DNA from: Hirsutella rhossiliensis
Taxonomy: Eukaryota > Ascomycota > Sordariomycetes > Hypocreales > Ophiocordycipitaceae
DNA length: 64,000 nt
Direction of reading: 5' to 3'
Assembly: GCF_020360975.1 (NCBI RefSeq)
Contig: NW_025408669.1
Coordinates: forward strand, 124,001-188,000
Of the stretch, positions 23,234 through 36,380 are shown piece after piece (position 1 is the first letter of the stretch; each line of letters opens with the position of its first letter). The notes beneath the pieces were generated by a model. It made no database searches. It was not told the origin of the DNA and saw only the letters and a program-made list of their open reading frames with translations. The position numbers and the translations under genes were made by a program.

Positions 23234-24799
23234 TAATGCCCTCCCTTAAGCGCGGCGCGGCGTTGCCCTATTAACGGCTTCCGTACTATAGGGCCCGTGC
23301 CGCTAGCTCTACCCTACCCTTTTCTATTAATTATACTAGCCCTACTAGCCCTATTATCCCCGCGCCTATTAGCCTAGGTAGCTAGAACCGGGCTCTATAC
23401 TTATTGGCCGGCTAGCCGTTTAAATAAGGGCGCAACCTATTATATATGCCCCTAGGTAGCCGGCGGCCGGCCCGGACCTACGTAAGCCTTAGGTTGCCCG
23501 TCCCCTCGGCCTTAGGCAGCCTCCTCTACCTAGGGGTATATAAGGCGGCATCCCTCCCTTCCTCCTTCCTTTCCTTCTCCTCCTTCTTTAACCGTAGTAG
23601 TAGTAGTAATAGGTAAGTTCCGCTCTACCTAGGGCGTTAGTTCGTTCCTAGCTATATAGGCCGCTTTATTAATATATACTTATAGTAATAGCCGTAGTAG
23701 CAATAATAGCCCTAATAATAATAACTTTAACTAGTAAGTTCTCCGCCTTATAGAGCGGGAGGCCGTAATCTATAATACTAACTTCCGCGATAGATATATC
23801 TACCTCCCCCTCCCCTGCTTCCTCCTTCTCGGAGCGTGCGGAGTCGTTCGTCGACGCCGTGCTAGGCACGGCCGACGATAGCTCCGCCGCTGCCGCTACT
23901 CCTACCCGCGCCCCCGCGACCGCGCCCACCGCCGCCGCCTCTGCCTCTACTACGCTAGCCGCCCTTACGTCGCCCTTCCGGGTAACGACGCCGTCTCCGC
24001 CGCCGGCCATAACGCCCGGCCCCTCTACCCCCGCCTCCGCTACTACTACCCCCGTAAGTCCGCTACCTAGCGAGCGTAGTAGCTATTTTCCGCTAACTTC
24101 TTAAAGTATAAACGCTAAGTATAGGCTAAAGCCGCCCGCGCGGCCCCCTATATACGGTGCGCGTTATAGGAGCTCCCCTACGCCGATTAAGTCGGGCGCC
24201 GCCGTAGCGGTAGTTATTACTAGTACGCGCGTGCCGGCCGCGCCTATAAGGCGGCGCCTCCCGTCCTACTCGCTACGGCGTCGGCTTAGAAGGCCGGCGC
24301 GCACGGGCAGGCACGGGGGGCTACTAAGAAGCGCCTTACCGCCGCCGCCGCCGCCTACCGCAATCTCCGCGCCCTCGAGCGCTAGGGCCTCGTCCTTAAG
24401 TAAGTTCCTCTTATCTAGCTCTTTTACTTCCGCTACTAACTCTCCCGGTACTAGGGATACTGCCTCCGTCGCCCTATCGGCGGTCCCCTTAGCCGTGCCC
24501 GCCGCCGCCCCCGCCGCTGCTGCTGGCCGGGCCCCCCCCGCCCCCGGAGCCCCCGGAGCCGCTGCTGCCGCCGACTAGCTCGCGGGCTTAGAGGGCCGCC
24601 TAAGCGCCCTAGAGAGCGCCGCCGCCGCTAATAAGGTAGAGGAGGATAACGAGGATAAGGATAAGGACGACGATAAGGACGAGGAGTAGGTTTAGGTAGT
24701 TTAGGGGCTTCGCCCTAAAATAAACGCTATTTTTATCTCCGCTCGTATAATTACGCTTGCGTTATCGTAACTACCTACTCTACTTTACCTACTTCGTGG
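23234..24799 (-). other. GC-rich low-complexity 3' region of Gypsy E
   Basis: This is about 1.5 kb between the chromodomain and the 3' LTR, rich in CpG and runs of gcc/ccg. On the minus strand 23669-24010 is an open frame of 113 codons, Ala/Val/Glu/Ser-rich, ending in an Ile-rich stretch. On the plus strand 23859-24104 and 24231-24578 are open with Ala/Pro/Ser-rich readings. The composition allows open frames on both strands, so none is called a gene. It is probably a C-terminal extension or 3' untranslated part of the element. I recognise no domain. Confidence 0.45.
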
Positions 24800-27700
24800 T
24801 CCTAGCCTAGGCTACTATCGGTAGTCCGCTAGTCCGTTGTTCTCGTCTACCGTTCTAAATAAGGCTTTAAACTTATCGAGGGCTATAGTTCCCGTAAACT
24901 TATATATAGGTTCCTACGTAGGGTCGAGATACCCGCGCTACTTAACGAGGACCTCCTAGCGTTTCCCCCTACCGACCTTTTTCTAGCGCGCGGCCTATAT
25001 CTCTTTAACCTTAAACTTATCCTCTCCTTCTACCTTAATTATAGGTAGTTAAGCGTCTACTACTTCTTATCTAAGTAGCGGGTTAAAGGAGGCTCTATAA
25101 AGGAGGTCTACGTTAATCTTATTATAGACCCCCGTTAAGAGACTATTGAGCTCTATAACCTATAGGCTAATAACCCTCTATACCGTAAACTTTATATATA
25201 GCTAGTTAAGCTTCTTCTTTAGTCGTGCCGACCTATAGTTATAGAGGTCTAGCTATACCTTATCTCTTACCGCGAACCTATCTACTAGGGCCCTAGTCTT
25301 ATTAGCGTGCCGCTTTTAATCTTACGCCGCGGCGGCTATCGTAAATTAGCAATAATCTATAGTCTCCTATAGCTTTTATACGAACGCGGAGGCGCGGCCC
25401 TCCGGTAATAAATTACTATACTACTTTATTACTATGTCTATAGTAAAGGGAACTAGTAAGGGTAGTTCGAAGCTATACGTTATAAAGAAAGGGGCTATCT
25501 TAATAGAGGTATATAGTTTACTATTTAACGTAAGTTAGGCCGCGGGGAGCTACCGGTCTTAGTCTACTTAGTTACGGGCTACGATAGCCTATAAGTAAGC
25601 CTACGCCTCCTAGTTAACCCTCTTAGGCCCTTTATCGGTCTATAGGTAATATACTATACTAAGTAGCTATATAACTTAAAGTAGCTAGTATAGGTACTAC
25701 TAAAAGCGGCTAGTCTAATTCGATCCCCTATCGCTTATAATAGAGGCTAGCTAGCTATATAAGCGGGCCTAGTACTATAGGAAGCGCTCTACGTAGGACT
25801 CTATATCTATAAATAGTATTAGCTCTAATACTATAGACTTACTAAGTCGGTCCTTAATTACCTATATATAGCGGTTGCCGCCCTCTATAAGTAGGAGGTC
25901 CGTTATAAAGTCTATCTATATATACGTATAGAACCGGTCGGGCACCGGAAGCTACTTAAGCAGCCCCTTAAGCTACGCCCTCTAGATCTTTATATAGCCG
26001 TAAATATTATAGTTATAAAGGAAGTAACGAACGTAGTACTATAGGAGGGGCTAGTAAAAGTCCCTCGTAAGGCCTACTACTATGCCCTATCTACTTAGGT
26101 AACCTACGACGCTAGAGTTATAGATAAGTTAGACTAGCCTCCCTTAGAGCTCGTTCTATTTATCTAGCTCCGGCAGTCCCTCCTTCTCCTTAGCTTCCGT
26201 AGTATATAGTACGCCCGGTACCTATAGTCTCCCCCGCTAGCGTAGATGCCCCTATAGGTCGATATAGTAGTCGGCTACCTATACCTTTAGCTTTAGCTTC
26301 GGATCTAGGCATTAAGCGCCGGACTTAACGGCGCGGCGCACGCCCTCGTAGGTGCGGCCTAGAGCCGCTATCCTATCCTATAAGCGTTAAAGGGCCTTAT
26401 CTTAGAATACTCTTACCGCGCGCGCCCCTAGGCCGGTCTATCCCTCCTCGCCGGACCGAGGTAAGGGCGTAGGGGGAAGCTTATTCGCTAGTACCGCGTC
26501 TTCCTCTACTAGGGAAGCTCCTATATAAGTCCGTAGTGCTTCCTATAGGATAAGCTATAGATCCTAGGCCTCGATATCCGCTCCCGTTAGCCGGTCCTAA
26601 TCCCTCTAGGAAAGCGCGTCTAGGACCGCGGAGTCCCGCTTAGGGCGGTACTTAATCGAGAAGTTAAAGCGTAAGAGATACTCCGCTTAGCGGGCTTACT
26701 ACTCCGAGAGGTGCTAGCGAGTTATAAAGTACTCGAGGTTCCTATAGTCTATAAGAACCTCGAAGCTCTTATAGCTCTAGAGCTCCGCTTACTATTACTT
26801 AAGGTAGCTAATAATCGCTAGTATCTCTTTATCGTAAATAGTGTAATTCCGCTCCGCTAGGGTTAGCTTATAGGAGTAGAACGCTACTAGTTACTTCTAC
26901 CCGTCTACCTCCTAGGAGAGCGTTCCTCCGAGTGCCTAGCCGCTATAGTCCGCTTTAACTAACGTAGACTAGTCGAAGTCCTACTAGAGCAGCACTAGGG
27001 CTTAAGAAAATAGGTCCTTAAGCGTACGGAACGCTCCTTCCTATACGGGCCCTTAGCGAAAGGCGGTCCGCTTCCTAGTAATCTCGTTTAAGGGTATTAT
27101 AATATAGGAGAAGCCCCTAATAAATATCCTATAATAGTTCGCGAACCTAAGGAAGCTCTATACGCCTATCTACGTAGTTAGGGCAGCTTAGTCCTAAATC
27201 GCCTAGATCTTTACGGGGTCCGCCTATATACCTACGCCTATATAGATAATAAAGCCTAGGTACTTAACCCTCTTAACCCCGAATTCGCACTTATCTAGGT
27301 CGAGGTAGAGCCTATAAAGTTAGAGGCGCTCTAGGACCCTCCGTACTTTCCGTATATAGTCCTTATAGGAGCCGCTCGTATAGATAAGGATATTATCTAT
27401 ATATATAGAGGCGAACTTATTAAGGAAGTCCTAAAGCACGTTATTAATATAACGCTAGAAGGTAGCGGGCGCTTCTAAGAGGCCGAAGGGCGTTATAAGC
27501 TACTTAAATAAGCTATAGCGTATATAGAACGCCGTCTTCTACTTATTACCCTCCGAGATCCGTACCTTATAGAACGCTTATTTTATATCTAGCTTCGTAA
27601 ACTACTTCGCCTTCGAAAGGTTACGGAGCGTATCTAAGATTAAGGGTAAGGGGTAGCGGTCTAGCCTTATAATTGCGTTTAAGGCCCTATAGTTATAATA

Positions 27701-29816
27701 GAACTATATCCCGCCCCTTAGTTTACGCACGAATAAGACCGGCGCTCTTACTTCGGAGCTGCTTACTTAAATAAAACCCTTATCTAGGAGGTCCCTTAGC
27801 GTCTTCTTTAGTACTAGCAGCTCCGCGTATAATATACTATATAGCGGTCTAAACGGTGCGGGCAGTTCCTGCCCCTTTTTATCGGTGCGGAGTACGATCC
27901 TATAGTCTACCCCTAGCTTATATAGGTTAAGCTTATCCGCTTCCTAGGACTTAAATAGCGGTAGGAGGTCGTAAAAGCGCTCCGGTATCTATTACCGTAG
28001 CTTAGAGGGCGACTTCGGCTTCTTTATCTAGAGGGCCTTATCGATGTCCGCTAGGCTAACTACGTAGACCGCTATATTAGCCGCTGCCCGGCCTTGCCCC
28101 CGCTCTACCTATCGCACGGTTCCTACGAAGATAGAGGTAAGGACTTCTTATACTAAGTATAAAGCTCGCACGCTTAGTCCTACGCCTATAGAACAATTAT
28201 CGTAGTAGACCTACCGTTACGTAGGCCTAAACTATAGCTTCCTTTAGTATAGAACTAAGTATAACTCTATATATAATAACTAGGGTTTCCTAAGGATTAA
28301 GGGAAACTCTAGTTAGGGGATTATATAGGCTACGATAAGCTTATAGCAACCGTCGACCTCTATAGCTAGCTACGTAATGCCCTTAATTACCGCACCCTCT
28401 ATCGCGCTTAAGGCGCCCTTTACTCGCCTTAGGGCGATCTTTTCTACCGGCACTTATATCTCTCGCGTAAGCGCCTTATTAACTACGGCGTAGTACTAGC
28501 AGCCCTTATCTATAAGGGCGGCAATAGGCAAGGAGTTATTAATTATAACCTATATTAAAGTAGGCTCCTCTTCTATATAGGCGGATAATTCTTCCTTCTC
28601 CTTTACTAGTACTAGTAATTAAGGCTCTAGAGTCTATCTTTGCTCCGGAGCTACTTTTTTTCCTCTAGGCCTAAGGGGGCGGAGTCCTCCTTATCGTCTA
28701 AGGCGAGGAGCGGTTCTATCTTCGCTACTCGAACCGCTATAGGCCGCTTAGCTAAAAGGAAGGGGCATTTTAATATAAAGTATATAGATACTCCGCAACG
28801 TAGGCAGCGGCCGTTAGCCTTCCTCTTCCCGATTTCCTCGCTTATTACCTACTTCGCCCGCTACTTAGAGTACGGGGCGGTATAGGGGGTAGTCGACCGC
28901 GTCTTCTTACCGCGTCTAGCCCGGTCTATACGGGTAGCCGATATTAGGGTGTCCCCGTCCGTGTCGATAGCCGGTTATTTATCTTACGGAGGGGCGGTGA
29001 TCCTATCGCCGCTATACGGCGTGCGCTTACGGAGCTTCTAGAAACGCGGCGTCTACTTATAGCCCTAAGCTACCTTTATTAACCGGCTTACGTACTCGCC
29101 GTAGTTAGTAGGCATAATTATAGGGATAAGCAGCTCCTATAGGGCCGGCGTAATCGAATTCTATAGCTATATAAGCTTCGCGCTATCTTCTTATACTATA
29201 GTCCCCGCTGCCTATAAGAGCGTCTCTTCGAAATCGGGAAGGAATTCGCTAAAGGTTTATCTGTCTCTCTACTTAAGGGTCTATAGCCTATCTTACGCCT
29301 TCTCCCGCTCCTATATATTGCCGAACGTATATATAAAGTATTAGAAGAAGTCTTATAGGTCGCGTCTGCCCCCGGGGCCGCCCTTATCCTAGAATCTAGA
29401 GATCCGCTATATCTAGGGCTCCGGTAGCGTATAGAGGAGCGAATACCACGCTATATCGCAATAGCTATTTAGGCCCTATTTCTCGTCGGTTATAAACTTT
29501 ATCTATAGCCGGCTAAGGAAGAAGTAAAAGGACTCCGGCTTACTATCCTAAGTCGGCTAAGGGAGCGGCTTCCTCGTTAGTAGTATCGCCGCCGTAACCG
29601 GCGTTGCGGAGGTCGTAGGGGTTAAAGCCGGTCTCGTAGACGGCTCCCTTAGTATAGCGAGAACCTCGTCCTTCTCGCTAGCCATCGCGCTTCTAATCGC
29701 TTCTAGGATAGCTGCGATACTTCCTATCCGTCTAGGGAGGGGCGGAGTACTTCCTTAAGGGGGAGGCGCCCTCTCCGGAGAGATATCTATTAGATCTATT
29801 AATTAATAGCTTATAC
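24800..29816 (-). pseudogene. Gag-pol remnant of Gypsy E with integrase chromodomain
   Basis: On the minus strand, from right to left, a gag zinc knuckle is at about 28762-28810 (CLRCGVSIYFILKCP, with His read as Tyr). Reverse transcriptase follows, with its active site at about 27390-27401 inside FASIYIDNILIYTSGSY (Tyr-Ile-Asp-Asn where YxDD is expected). A chromodomain is at 24909-24966 (EVLVK-stop-RGYLDPT-stop-EP, the stops replacing Trp). RNase H and integrase should lie between 25000 and 27300, but I did not resolve their motifs. The chromodomain places the element among the chromoviruses, whose integrases target chromatin. Stops make it non-functional. Confidence 0.8.
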
Positions 29817-30002
29817 TATCACGGAGTAGGTAGAGGCGTGCGCGTAGGTACCGTCCGTAGGATAATATTAATAAGCTATATAGAGCTCTCCTATACGCGG
29901 CTAGCCCGTATATATACGTATAGGATCCGGCCCTCCGTACGTAACTACACGGCTTAGGCCGTAGCCTAAGCCTATAACCTACGATAGTTAAAGACTCTTA
30001 TA
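29817..30002 (-). repeat. 5' LTR of Gypsy E (right side, 186 bp)
   Basis: This is the partner of 23048-23233. It contains the palindromic stretch ggcttaggccgtagcctaag near 29951-29970, also present in the other copy. Confidence 0.9.
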
Positions 30003-30007
30003 GAAGG

Positions 30008-33000
30008 TAAGAAATACCTAAACGCTATTAATAGATAGGAACTAAAGTATAAACTCCTTAGTTAGACTATATACTATAACGATAAATATATAGTATACTT
30101 AAGCGATAAAAACGGTATTAAAAAGTTCCTAAAGCTATTAAAGAAGACCCTTATAATAATATAATAAAGGGATCTTAAAATATAGAAATAAGTTAAATTT
30201 ATAGAACTAAAATACCCTTATCTTAAAGGAGTCTCTTAAGACTAAATTAAGAAGAACGGTAAATAATTCTAGGAAGATATATAAAATAAAAATCAATAAT
30301 AATAATAGGTAGTTTACTAATAATATAGTAAAGAAGATATAGATATAGCCCTTATACTTACGAAACCTAGATAATAACCTAAGGAGGAATAATAAAGTAT
30401 TAACGATATAAGCTTTAAAGAATAAGAAATACCTAAATAAATAAAAGATAAGAACGAACTTATACTACTACCTTTATTATTAATAGAAAATACTATAATT
30501 AACGAATACGCTTTATACTTTAAAGAATTTAAAGAAATACTTAAAATTAAAACCTAATAAATACCTTAAATTCTTATAGAAAACTAATAAGCTATATTAA
30601 TTTAGTATTAACCGGCACTATATAGAAGAGACTATGCTATAGCTATCGCTATAATCGATACCTTTATAGCTTTATAATAAGAATAGTAACTATAAGGAGA
30701 ATTTAAAGACGATCTATAAATACTACTTACTTATAAGTACTATAAGTATATTTTATAGATATTATACGTTTACCTAGATTATATAATATACTTTTAGATA
30801 AAGGTATAATATAACGCTTTCTTAGTTAAGTTTAAAGGATAAGTACTTTTAAAACCCTACCTAAGTATAGAACTAGACTACTAAAAAATCGATTAACGCT
30901 ACCTAAACGACTAAGTTATATTAATAGAACCCGATTATAGTACGCTACTTAAATACCGCGATAATTATAGTTTACTAATAAGATACCTTTTAAAGATATA
31001 TAAAATCTATAAATATACTAAAATAAAGGAATAGTATAGTACTACTCGCTTTAAAGTATCTAAACCTTTAATCTTTTAAAGACTTATATAATAAGTTAAA
31101 TATAATAAAGAAGATTATAATAAATATATATACTTAAACTATAGAGTTTATAAATATAAAAAGGTATAAGTATAGTATAAACGATATAACGGTATACTAA
31201 AAGATTATTAGTAATATATATAAAGGCTATAAGCTATATTTAACTAAGGAAGAATCGATATAGAAATACTACGCGAAAAATAAAAAAACGCTAAACGAAA
31301 ACTTAACCTTTAGTACGAAAATAAATAGAATTATAAAGTATAGTATATAATTAACTACGAAGTAGTATAATATAAATAATATAGCGTTAAGAAATAAGAA
31401 ATCTTTAATTAGCTATAAGAAATTAGTCTCTTAAGCCTTAATACGATACTACGCGATAAAAATATAAAGAAATAATATTAATAATAAATTAAAGAAGAAT
31501 ACCTAAATAAAACGAATAATAACTAAGTAAAAAATAAGGTACGCTATCTATAAAAGGGCTATAGACTAGTATAATATAATAAGATCTAAGGACCCTATAT
31601 ATAGTAATAGTAAGCTATAGCGACTAAATAGTATTAAATATCTAAATCGCGGGATATTATATATATATACTTTTAAACTATAGCGTAATAAGTAATTACG
31701 ATTTACTTAGAGTCGTTAATTATTACCGACTTATATAGAGATATAAGAAAGATCTATATAAACTTATAAATATTAAAGGATAGGCCTTTAACTATAATAA
31801 CGGAATTATTAATATAGAGATTAATTACCTCGATATTAATATCTAGGGCTATAATAAACGAGTTAACTTTAATATTATAGATATTAAAGAATATAACCTT
31901 ATATTAAGGCTTTTATAGCTATAAGACAGCAACCTACTAATTAACTAGAAAACTAGCTAGCTATATTAAAATAAAGATATAAGTTTCTAGGACTAGTAGA
32001 TTTAAAAGAAAGTAAAATTTTATAATAATTTAGCTATTAAATAAGATAAAAAGGATAACCGTTTAAGTAAATTATTATAGGCTTTAGCGATATAAATGGA
32101 AATAGTAACTAAACTAGCGGATATAATAAAATCGACTAATAAGACTTATATACTAACTAATATAGCTATATAACTTAGTATCTAATATAAATAAAATAAA
32201 GGATATAATATAAAGATCTAAAGAGTTATTACTACTTTAAGGAAAGACCTTAAATAAATTAATAAAAAGCTTAAGTTAAGAGAAACTAGCTTTTAAAAGA
32301 AAGAATAAAGCCTATAAGATAAAATAAAGAATATCCCCTAGGAATACTAGAAATATAATAAACTCTTTAAGGAAGAACTTAAGATAGGGTTACCTAAATA
32401 TAGCTAATAAGACTACGAAATTTATCTTAAGGATAGAATAACGCTAACGTTCTATAAAATCTATAACCTAAACGAAAAGTAACTATAAACGCTATATAAC
32501 TACCTTAATAAGAATCTATAAAAGGGATATATATAAACGTTAATATCTAAAGTAAGCTACCTAGTTATATTTATTTTAAAGAAAAATAGTAAGCTATAAC
32601 TAGTTATTAACTATAGACGCTTAAACGATATTATAATAAAAGACCGAATACTATTACCGCTTATATCGGAACTATAAGATCGACTATATAGTAAAAAATA
32701 GTTTATAGCCCTTAATCTTAAAGGCGCCTATAACTTAATACGTATAAAAAAGAGATATAAATAAATAATAGCTTTTAAAACGAAATTTAAACTATTTAAA
32801 TATCTAGTAATACTATTTAGACTTATAAATATACTAGCTACCTTTTAATAGATAATTAATAATATCCTATATAAATACTTAGATATCTTTATAGTAGTAT
32901 ACCTAAATAATATCTTAATCTTCTTAGATACCTTAGAAGAATATAAGGAATACGTTTATAAGGTACTCCGCGTACTTTAGAATATAAAGTTACTAGTTAA

Positions 33001-35890
33001 ACTAAAGAAAAGTAAGTTTTATATATAGGAAGTAGACTTCCTTAAATATCCGATCTTACTAAGAGAGATATAAATATAATAAGATAAGATTAACTTAGTT
33101 TAAGAATAGCTAACGCTAAAGAACGTTAAGGATATATAAAGTTTCCTAGGATTTATAAATTACTATTAACGATTTATTAAAGATTTTAGAAAGATTATAG
33201 TATTATTATACGACTTAACGAAAAAAGAAAAAGAATTTATATAGGACGATAAAGCTAACGAAGCTTTCGAATATATTAAGACTACGATTATATAAGAACT
33301 AGTCTTAACTACCTTTAATCTAGAATAATAAATCGAACTTAAAACTAATATATTAGACTTTACTTTAGGAGTATAAATTAAATAGAAAGATAATAAAGGA
33401 AGACTATAATTAATTATATTCTACTTAAAAAAGCTATATAGTATAGAACTTAATTACCCTATCTACGATAAAGAATTCTTTATAATTATTTAAGCTTTTA
33501 AGGAATTTCGATATTACCTTCTTAGAAGTAAGTATAAAGTTAAGGTTTATATAGATTATAAAAACATTTTATACTTTATAACTATATAATAGTTAAACGG
33601 ACGATAGATCTAATAAGCCGAATATTTATTAGAATTCGACTACGAAATAATCTATAGAAAAGGAATAGAAAACGGTCGAGCTAATACCCTTAGTCGATAA
33701 AGTAACTATAATATAGGAGCACCTATAGCGAAAGGATAACTCTTAGAAATTAATAAAAATAGGGACTATTAGTAATAATAGCTAAATATAATATTTAAAG
33801 TATAACCTAATAACTCGATATACTAAAAGATCTTAAAATAGATAAAAGAATATAAAGCATTAAATAGATATAATATAGAATATTTAGAAGTTTTAATATA
33901 TAAAAATAAAATCTAAATACTATTAGTATTATAAGATAAAGGTATATAAAATATATATAAATATTTAATATATAGATACTAAGGAATCTAAAGAATAATA
34001 AAACGGATTAAACGATAATATAAGTTCCTATAGCTTAAGGAAGTAGTATAATAAGTTATTAAAGAATATAAACTTTATATATAAAGTAAAGCTAAATAAT
34101 ATAAACTATATAGAGAATTATAACCGTTACTAGTACTAAAGAAACTATAGGATTTAATAGCTTTTAACTATATTATAAAGCTACTACTATCGAAAGAACC
34201 TATAACTAATATTAAGTATAATAGTATATTTATTATTACTAATAGACTAACGAAGTATAGGTATTTCCTACTATATAAAAAAGCAAGTAATAAAGAAGAG
34301 CTAGTATATATATTCCTATAAATAGTTATTAGTAATTACGGACTACTAAACGAGATTATCTTTAATAAAGGAAGTATATTTATAGCTAAGTTTTAGTAAG
34401 CTCTTATAGTATAATTAAGAACGAAATATAAGCTTAGTATAGCTTATTACCTATAAATAAATAGATAAATAAAACGACTTAACTAAACGCTTAAATAATA
34501 TTTACGATACTATATTAGCTATAAATAAAATAATTAAGTTAAATAGCTACTAATAGCGTAACTAGCTTATAATAGCTTAGTTATAGAAATAACTAAGCTC
34601 TTACTAGTATACGCTAATTATAGATATAACCTAGAAGTATTTAAGGTTACCTAATAAGGATAATAAGCGGAATAAGTAATACTATAAGTAGATTAGCTAT
34701 AAAAATTATATAAAGAAATATAATAAGAACTTTAATTTATTAGAGAATAAATATCTACTTACTATAATCGGAAAAGATTATAAGGACTAATCTTTCGAGA
34801 GGGAGATATAGTCTACCTTATACGACGAAATATTAAAATAAAACGACTAAGTAATAAATTAGATTTTAAGAAACTTAGACCGTTTAAGGTTAAGAAAACT
34901 ATTTTAAAAGTTAACTATAAACTTTCGCTATTAATAATAATACGGATATACCTAATATTTTATATCTTATTATTAGAACTAGTATAATAAAACGCTAAAC
35001 TATAAGATAAAATTAAAGTTAACGATAATTAAGAATATAAAGCTAAATAAATACTAAATATAAGAAAATAAGGTTAGTAATAGGAATACCTTATTAAGTA
35101 GAAGGGATATAGACTAAAAGAAAATACCTAGGAACTACTTAAGTACTTAACCTACTATAGTTCTTTACTTCGATAGTTCTACTAGTAAAATCTACCCTAG
35201 GTATTATAAAATTACCTAACGAACTAATAGCATTCTAATTAATTATATTAAATCTACTTATAGACTAAATATCGACTTCTGCTTTAGATTCTTAGCGCTT
35301 AGCTTCGTTAAGGTTATTTAAGGAATAAAGGCCCTAATAGACTATCTTAGTACCCTTTATCTTTAGCTAGCGCTTTTAATAGTAAAGCCGCGCTAAATAA
35401 GCTAAGGCTTTATATAGGTCGGCTTAAGCTTTTAATATCCGCTCCTTAGTAATTTCTTTTTCTTTATCTAATCGATCGGACTCTAGATTTATTCGGGATA
35501 CTAAGAAATATATTAGCTATAAATAATAAGTAGGATAATAAAGTTACCTACAGGAGCTAATCGCTATGCCTAATATATTATAGGAATAACCCTACTATAT
35601 ATATTTAGTATACTTAGAAGATTTCTCTAGTATTTTATAGTAAAAGCCGCGCGACGAATAAAAAGAATATAGTATAACGTTAAAACTAAGATAATTAATA
35701 GACTTAGCTAAACGAATACGCTTAAGGGTCTTATAAGAACGATCCTTCGATACGCGACTAGATATACTATTAGTAGTATATCTTAAGGGATAGAAAGGAC
35801 GAACGGGGAATATATATACGCGCGATAAGGGTATATTTATATATAGCGGCTAAGGCAGTAGTAGGTCTTACGGATAAGACTAAAAGGAGG
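30008..35890 (+). pseudogene. Pol region of Gypsy D: protease, reverse transcriptase, RNase H, integrase remnants
   Basis: This is strongly AT-rich and full of stops. The reverse transcriptase active site is at 32900-32911, read Tyr-Leu-Asn-Asn in VVYLNNILIF (YLDD expected). The integrase zinc-binding region is at about 33960-34095 and the catalytic core begins near 34185 (LSKEPIT, then ITNRLTKY, where ITDR is expected). The gene order and plus orientation match the gag at 22049-23047, so the two parts were one polyprotein before Gypsy E inserted. The end of pol and untranslated sequence reach the purine tract before the LTR at 35901. Confidence 0.8.
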
Positions 35891-35900
35891 GGAGATATTA

Positions 35901-36375
35901 TATTACGACTACGGTTAGCGGGCCGTAAGAGAGCTAGCTATATTTACGTAATAAGGCGGCTTAGAATAATAGTTAGGACGAGAAGTTAGTTAGGCTTAGC
36001 TTACCTAGAGCGTATATAAGCTAAGTAAGCCTTATATAGATAGATTACTACTTAAGAATATAGCTTATAAGTAAGCTATAGTAAGCTATAAAGGGAATTA
36101 TAGCTAGGACTATAATCTAAGGATAGTCTCTATAGGTATATATAGCTACCTACTTTTACTCCTTTAAATAAATAGCTTAATAGCTTTTAATATATTATAG
36201 ATCTTTATTATAATTCTATCTTTAATTCTAATTACCTAGTTATAGTCTATAGTCTACGACCTCCGACTTATTACTAACGTAATATACTTATTATTACTTA
36301 GACCACGCCCTATTATATCTACTAATATAAACCCCTTAATAGGTTTATCCTTTAGGAATAACGCCGGTCGTTATA
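35901..36375 (+). repeat. 3' LTR of Gypsy D (475 bp)
   Basis: This uninterrupted LTR shows the empty site for the copia/TRIM composite at 36023-36027 (a single aagta). It starts tattacgac and ends gtcgttata, and the aaaga duplication follows. Confidence 0.92.
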
Positions 36376-36380
36376 AAAGA

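Larger units (their letters stand above)
23048..30002 (-). mobile_element. Chromodomain Gypsy retrotransposon E, minus strand
   Basis: LTRs are 23048-23233 and 29817-30002, both 186 bp, with ends consistent with TGTCACGG...CTCTTACA before RIP. In minus orientation the 5' LTR is on the right. The purine tract aagggagggca adjoins the left LTR. The flanks aaagg (23043-23047) and gaagg (30003-30007) give an imperfect 5-bp duplication. Size is 6955 bp. The element is GC-richer than its surroundings and keeps many CpG, but is still poor in CpA and TpG. Confidence 0.9.
15171..36375 (+). mobile_element. Gypsy retrotransposon D, nested in A and itself carrying two insertions
   Basis: The 3' LTR is 35901-36375 (475 bp). 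The 5' LTR is 15171-15297 plus 21701-22048, interrupted by the copia/TRIM composite; the two pieces sum to exactly 475 bp. The 5-bp duplication aaaga is at 15166-15170 and 36376-36380, and copy C has the uninterrupted site near 63236-63250. A purine tract (aaaaggaggggagat) precedes the 3' LTR. Subtracting the nested composite and Gypsy E leaves about 7.8 kb, a normal Gypsy size. Gag with a zinc knuckle is at 22049-23047 and pol at 30008-35890. The whole is heavily RIP-mutated. Confidence 0.92.

Noticed and set aside
23859..24578. Plus-strand Ala/Pro-rich frames (23859-24104, 24231-24578)
   Set aside because: They are antisense to Gypsy E and produced by GC-rich triplet repetition.
28640..28885. 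81-codon plus-strand frame
   Set aside because: It is antisense to the gag zinc knuckle of Gypsy E.
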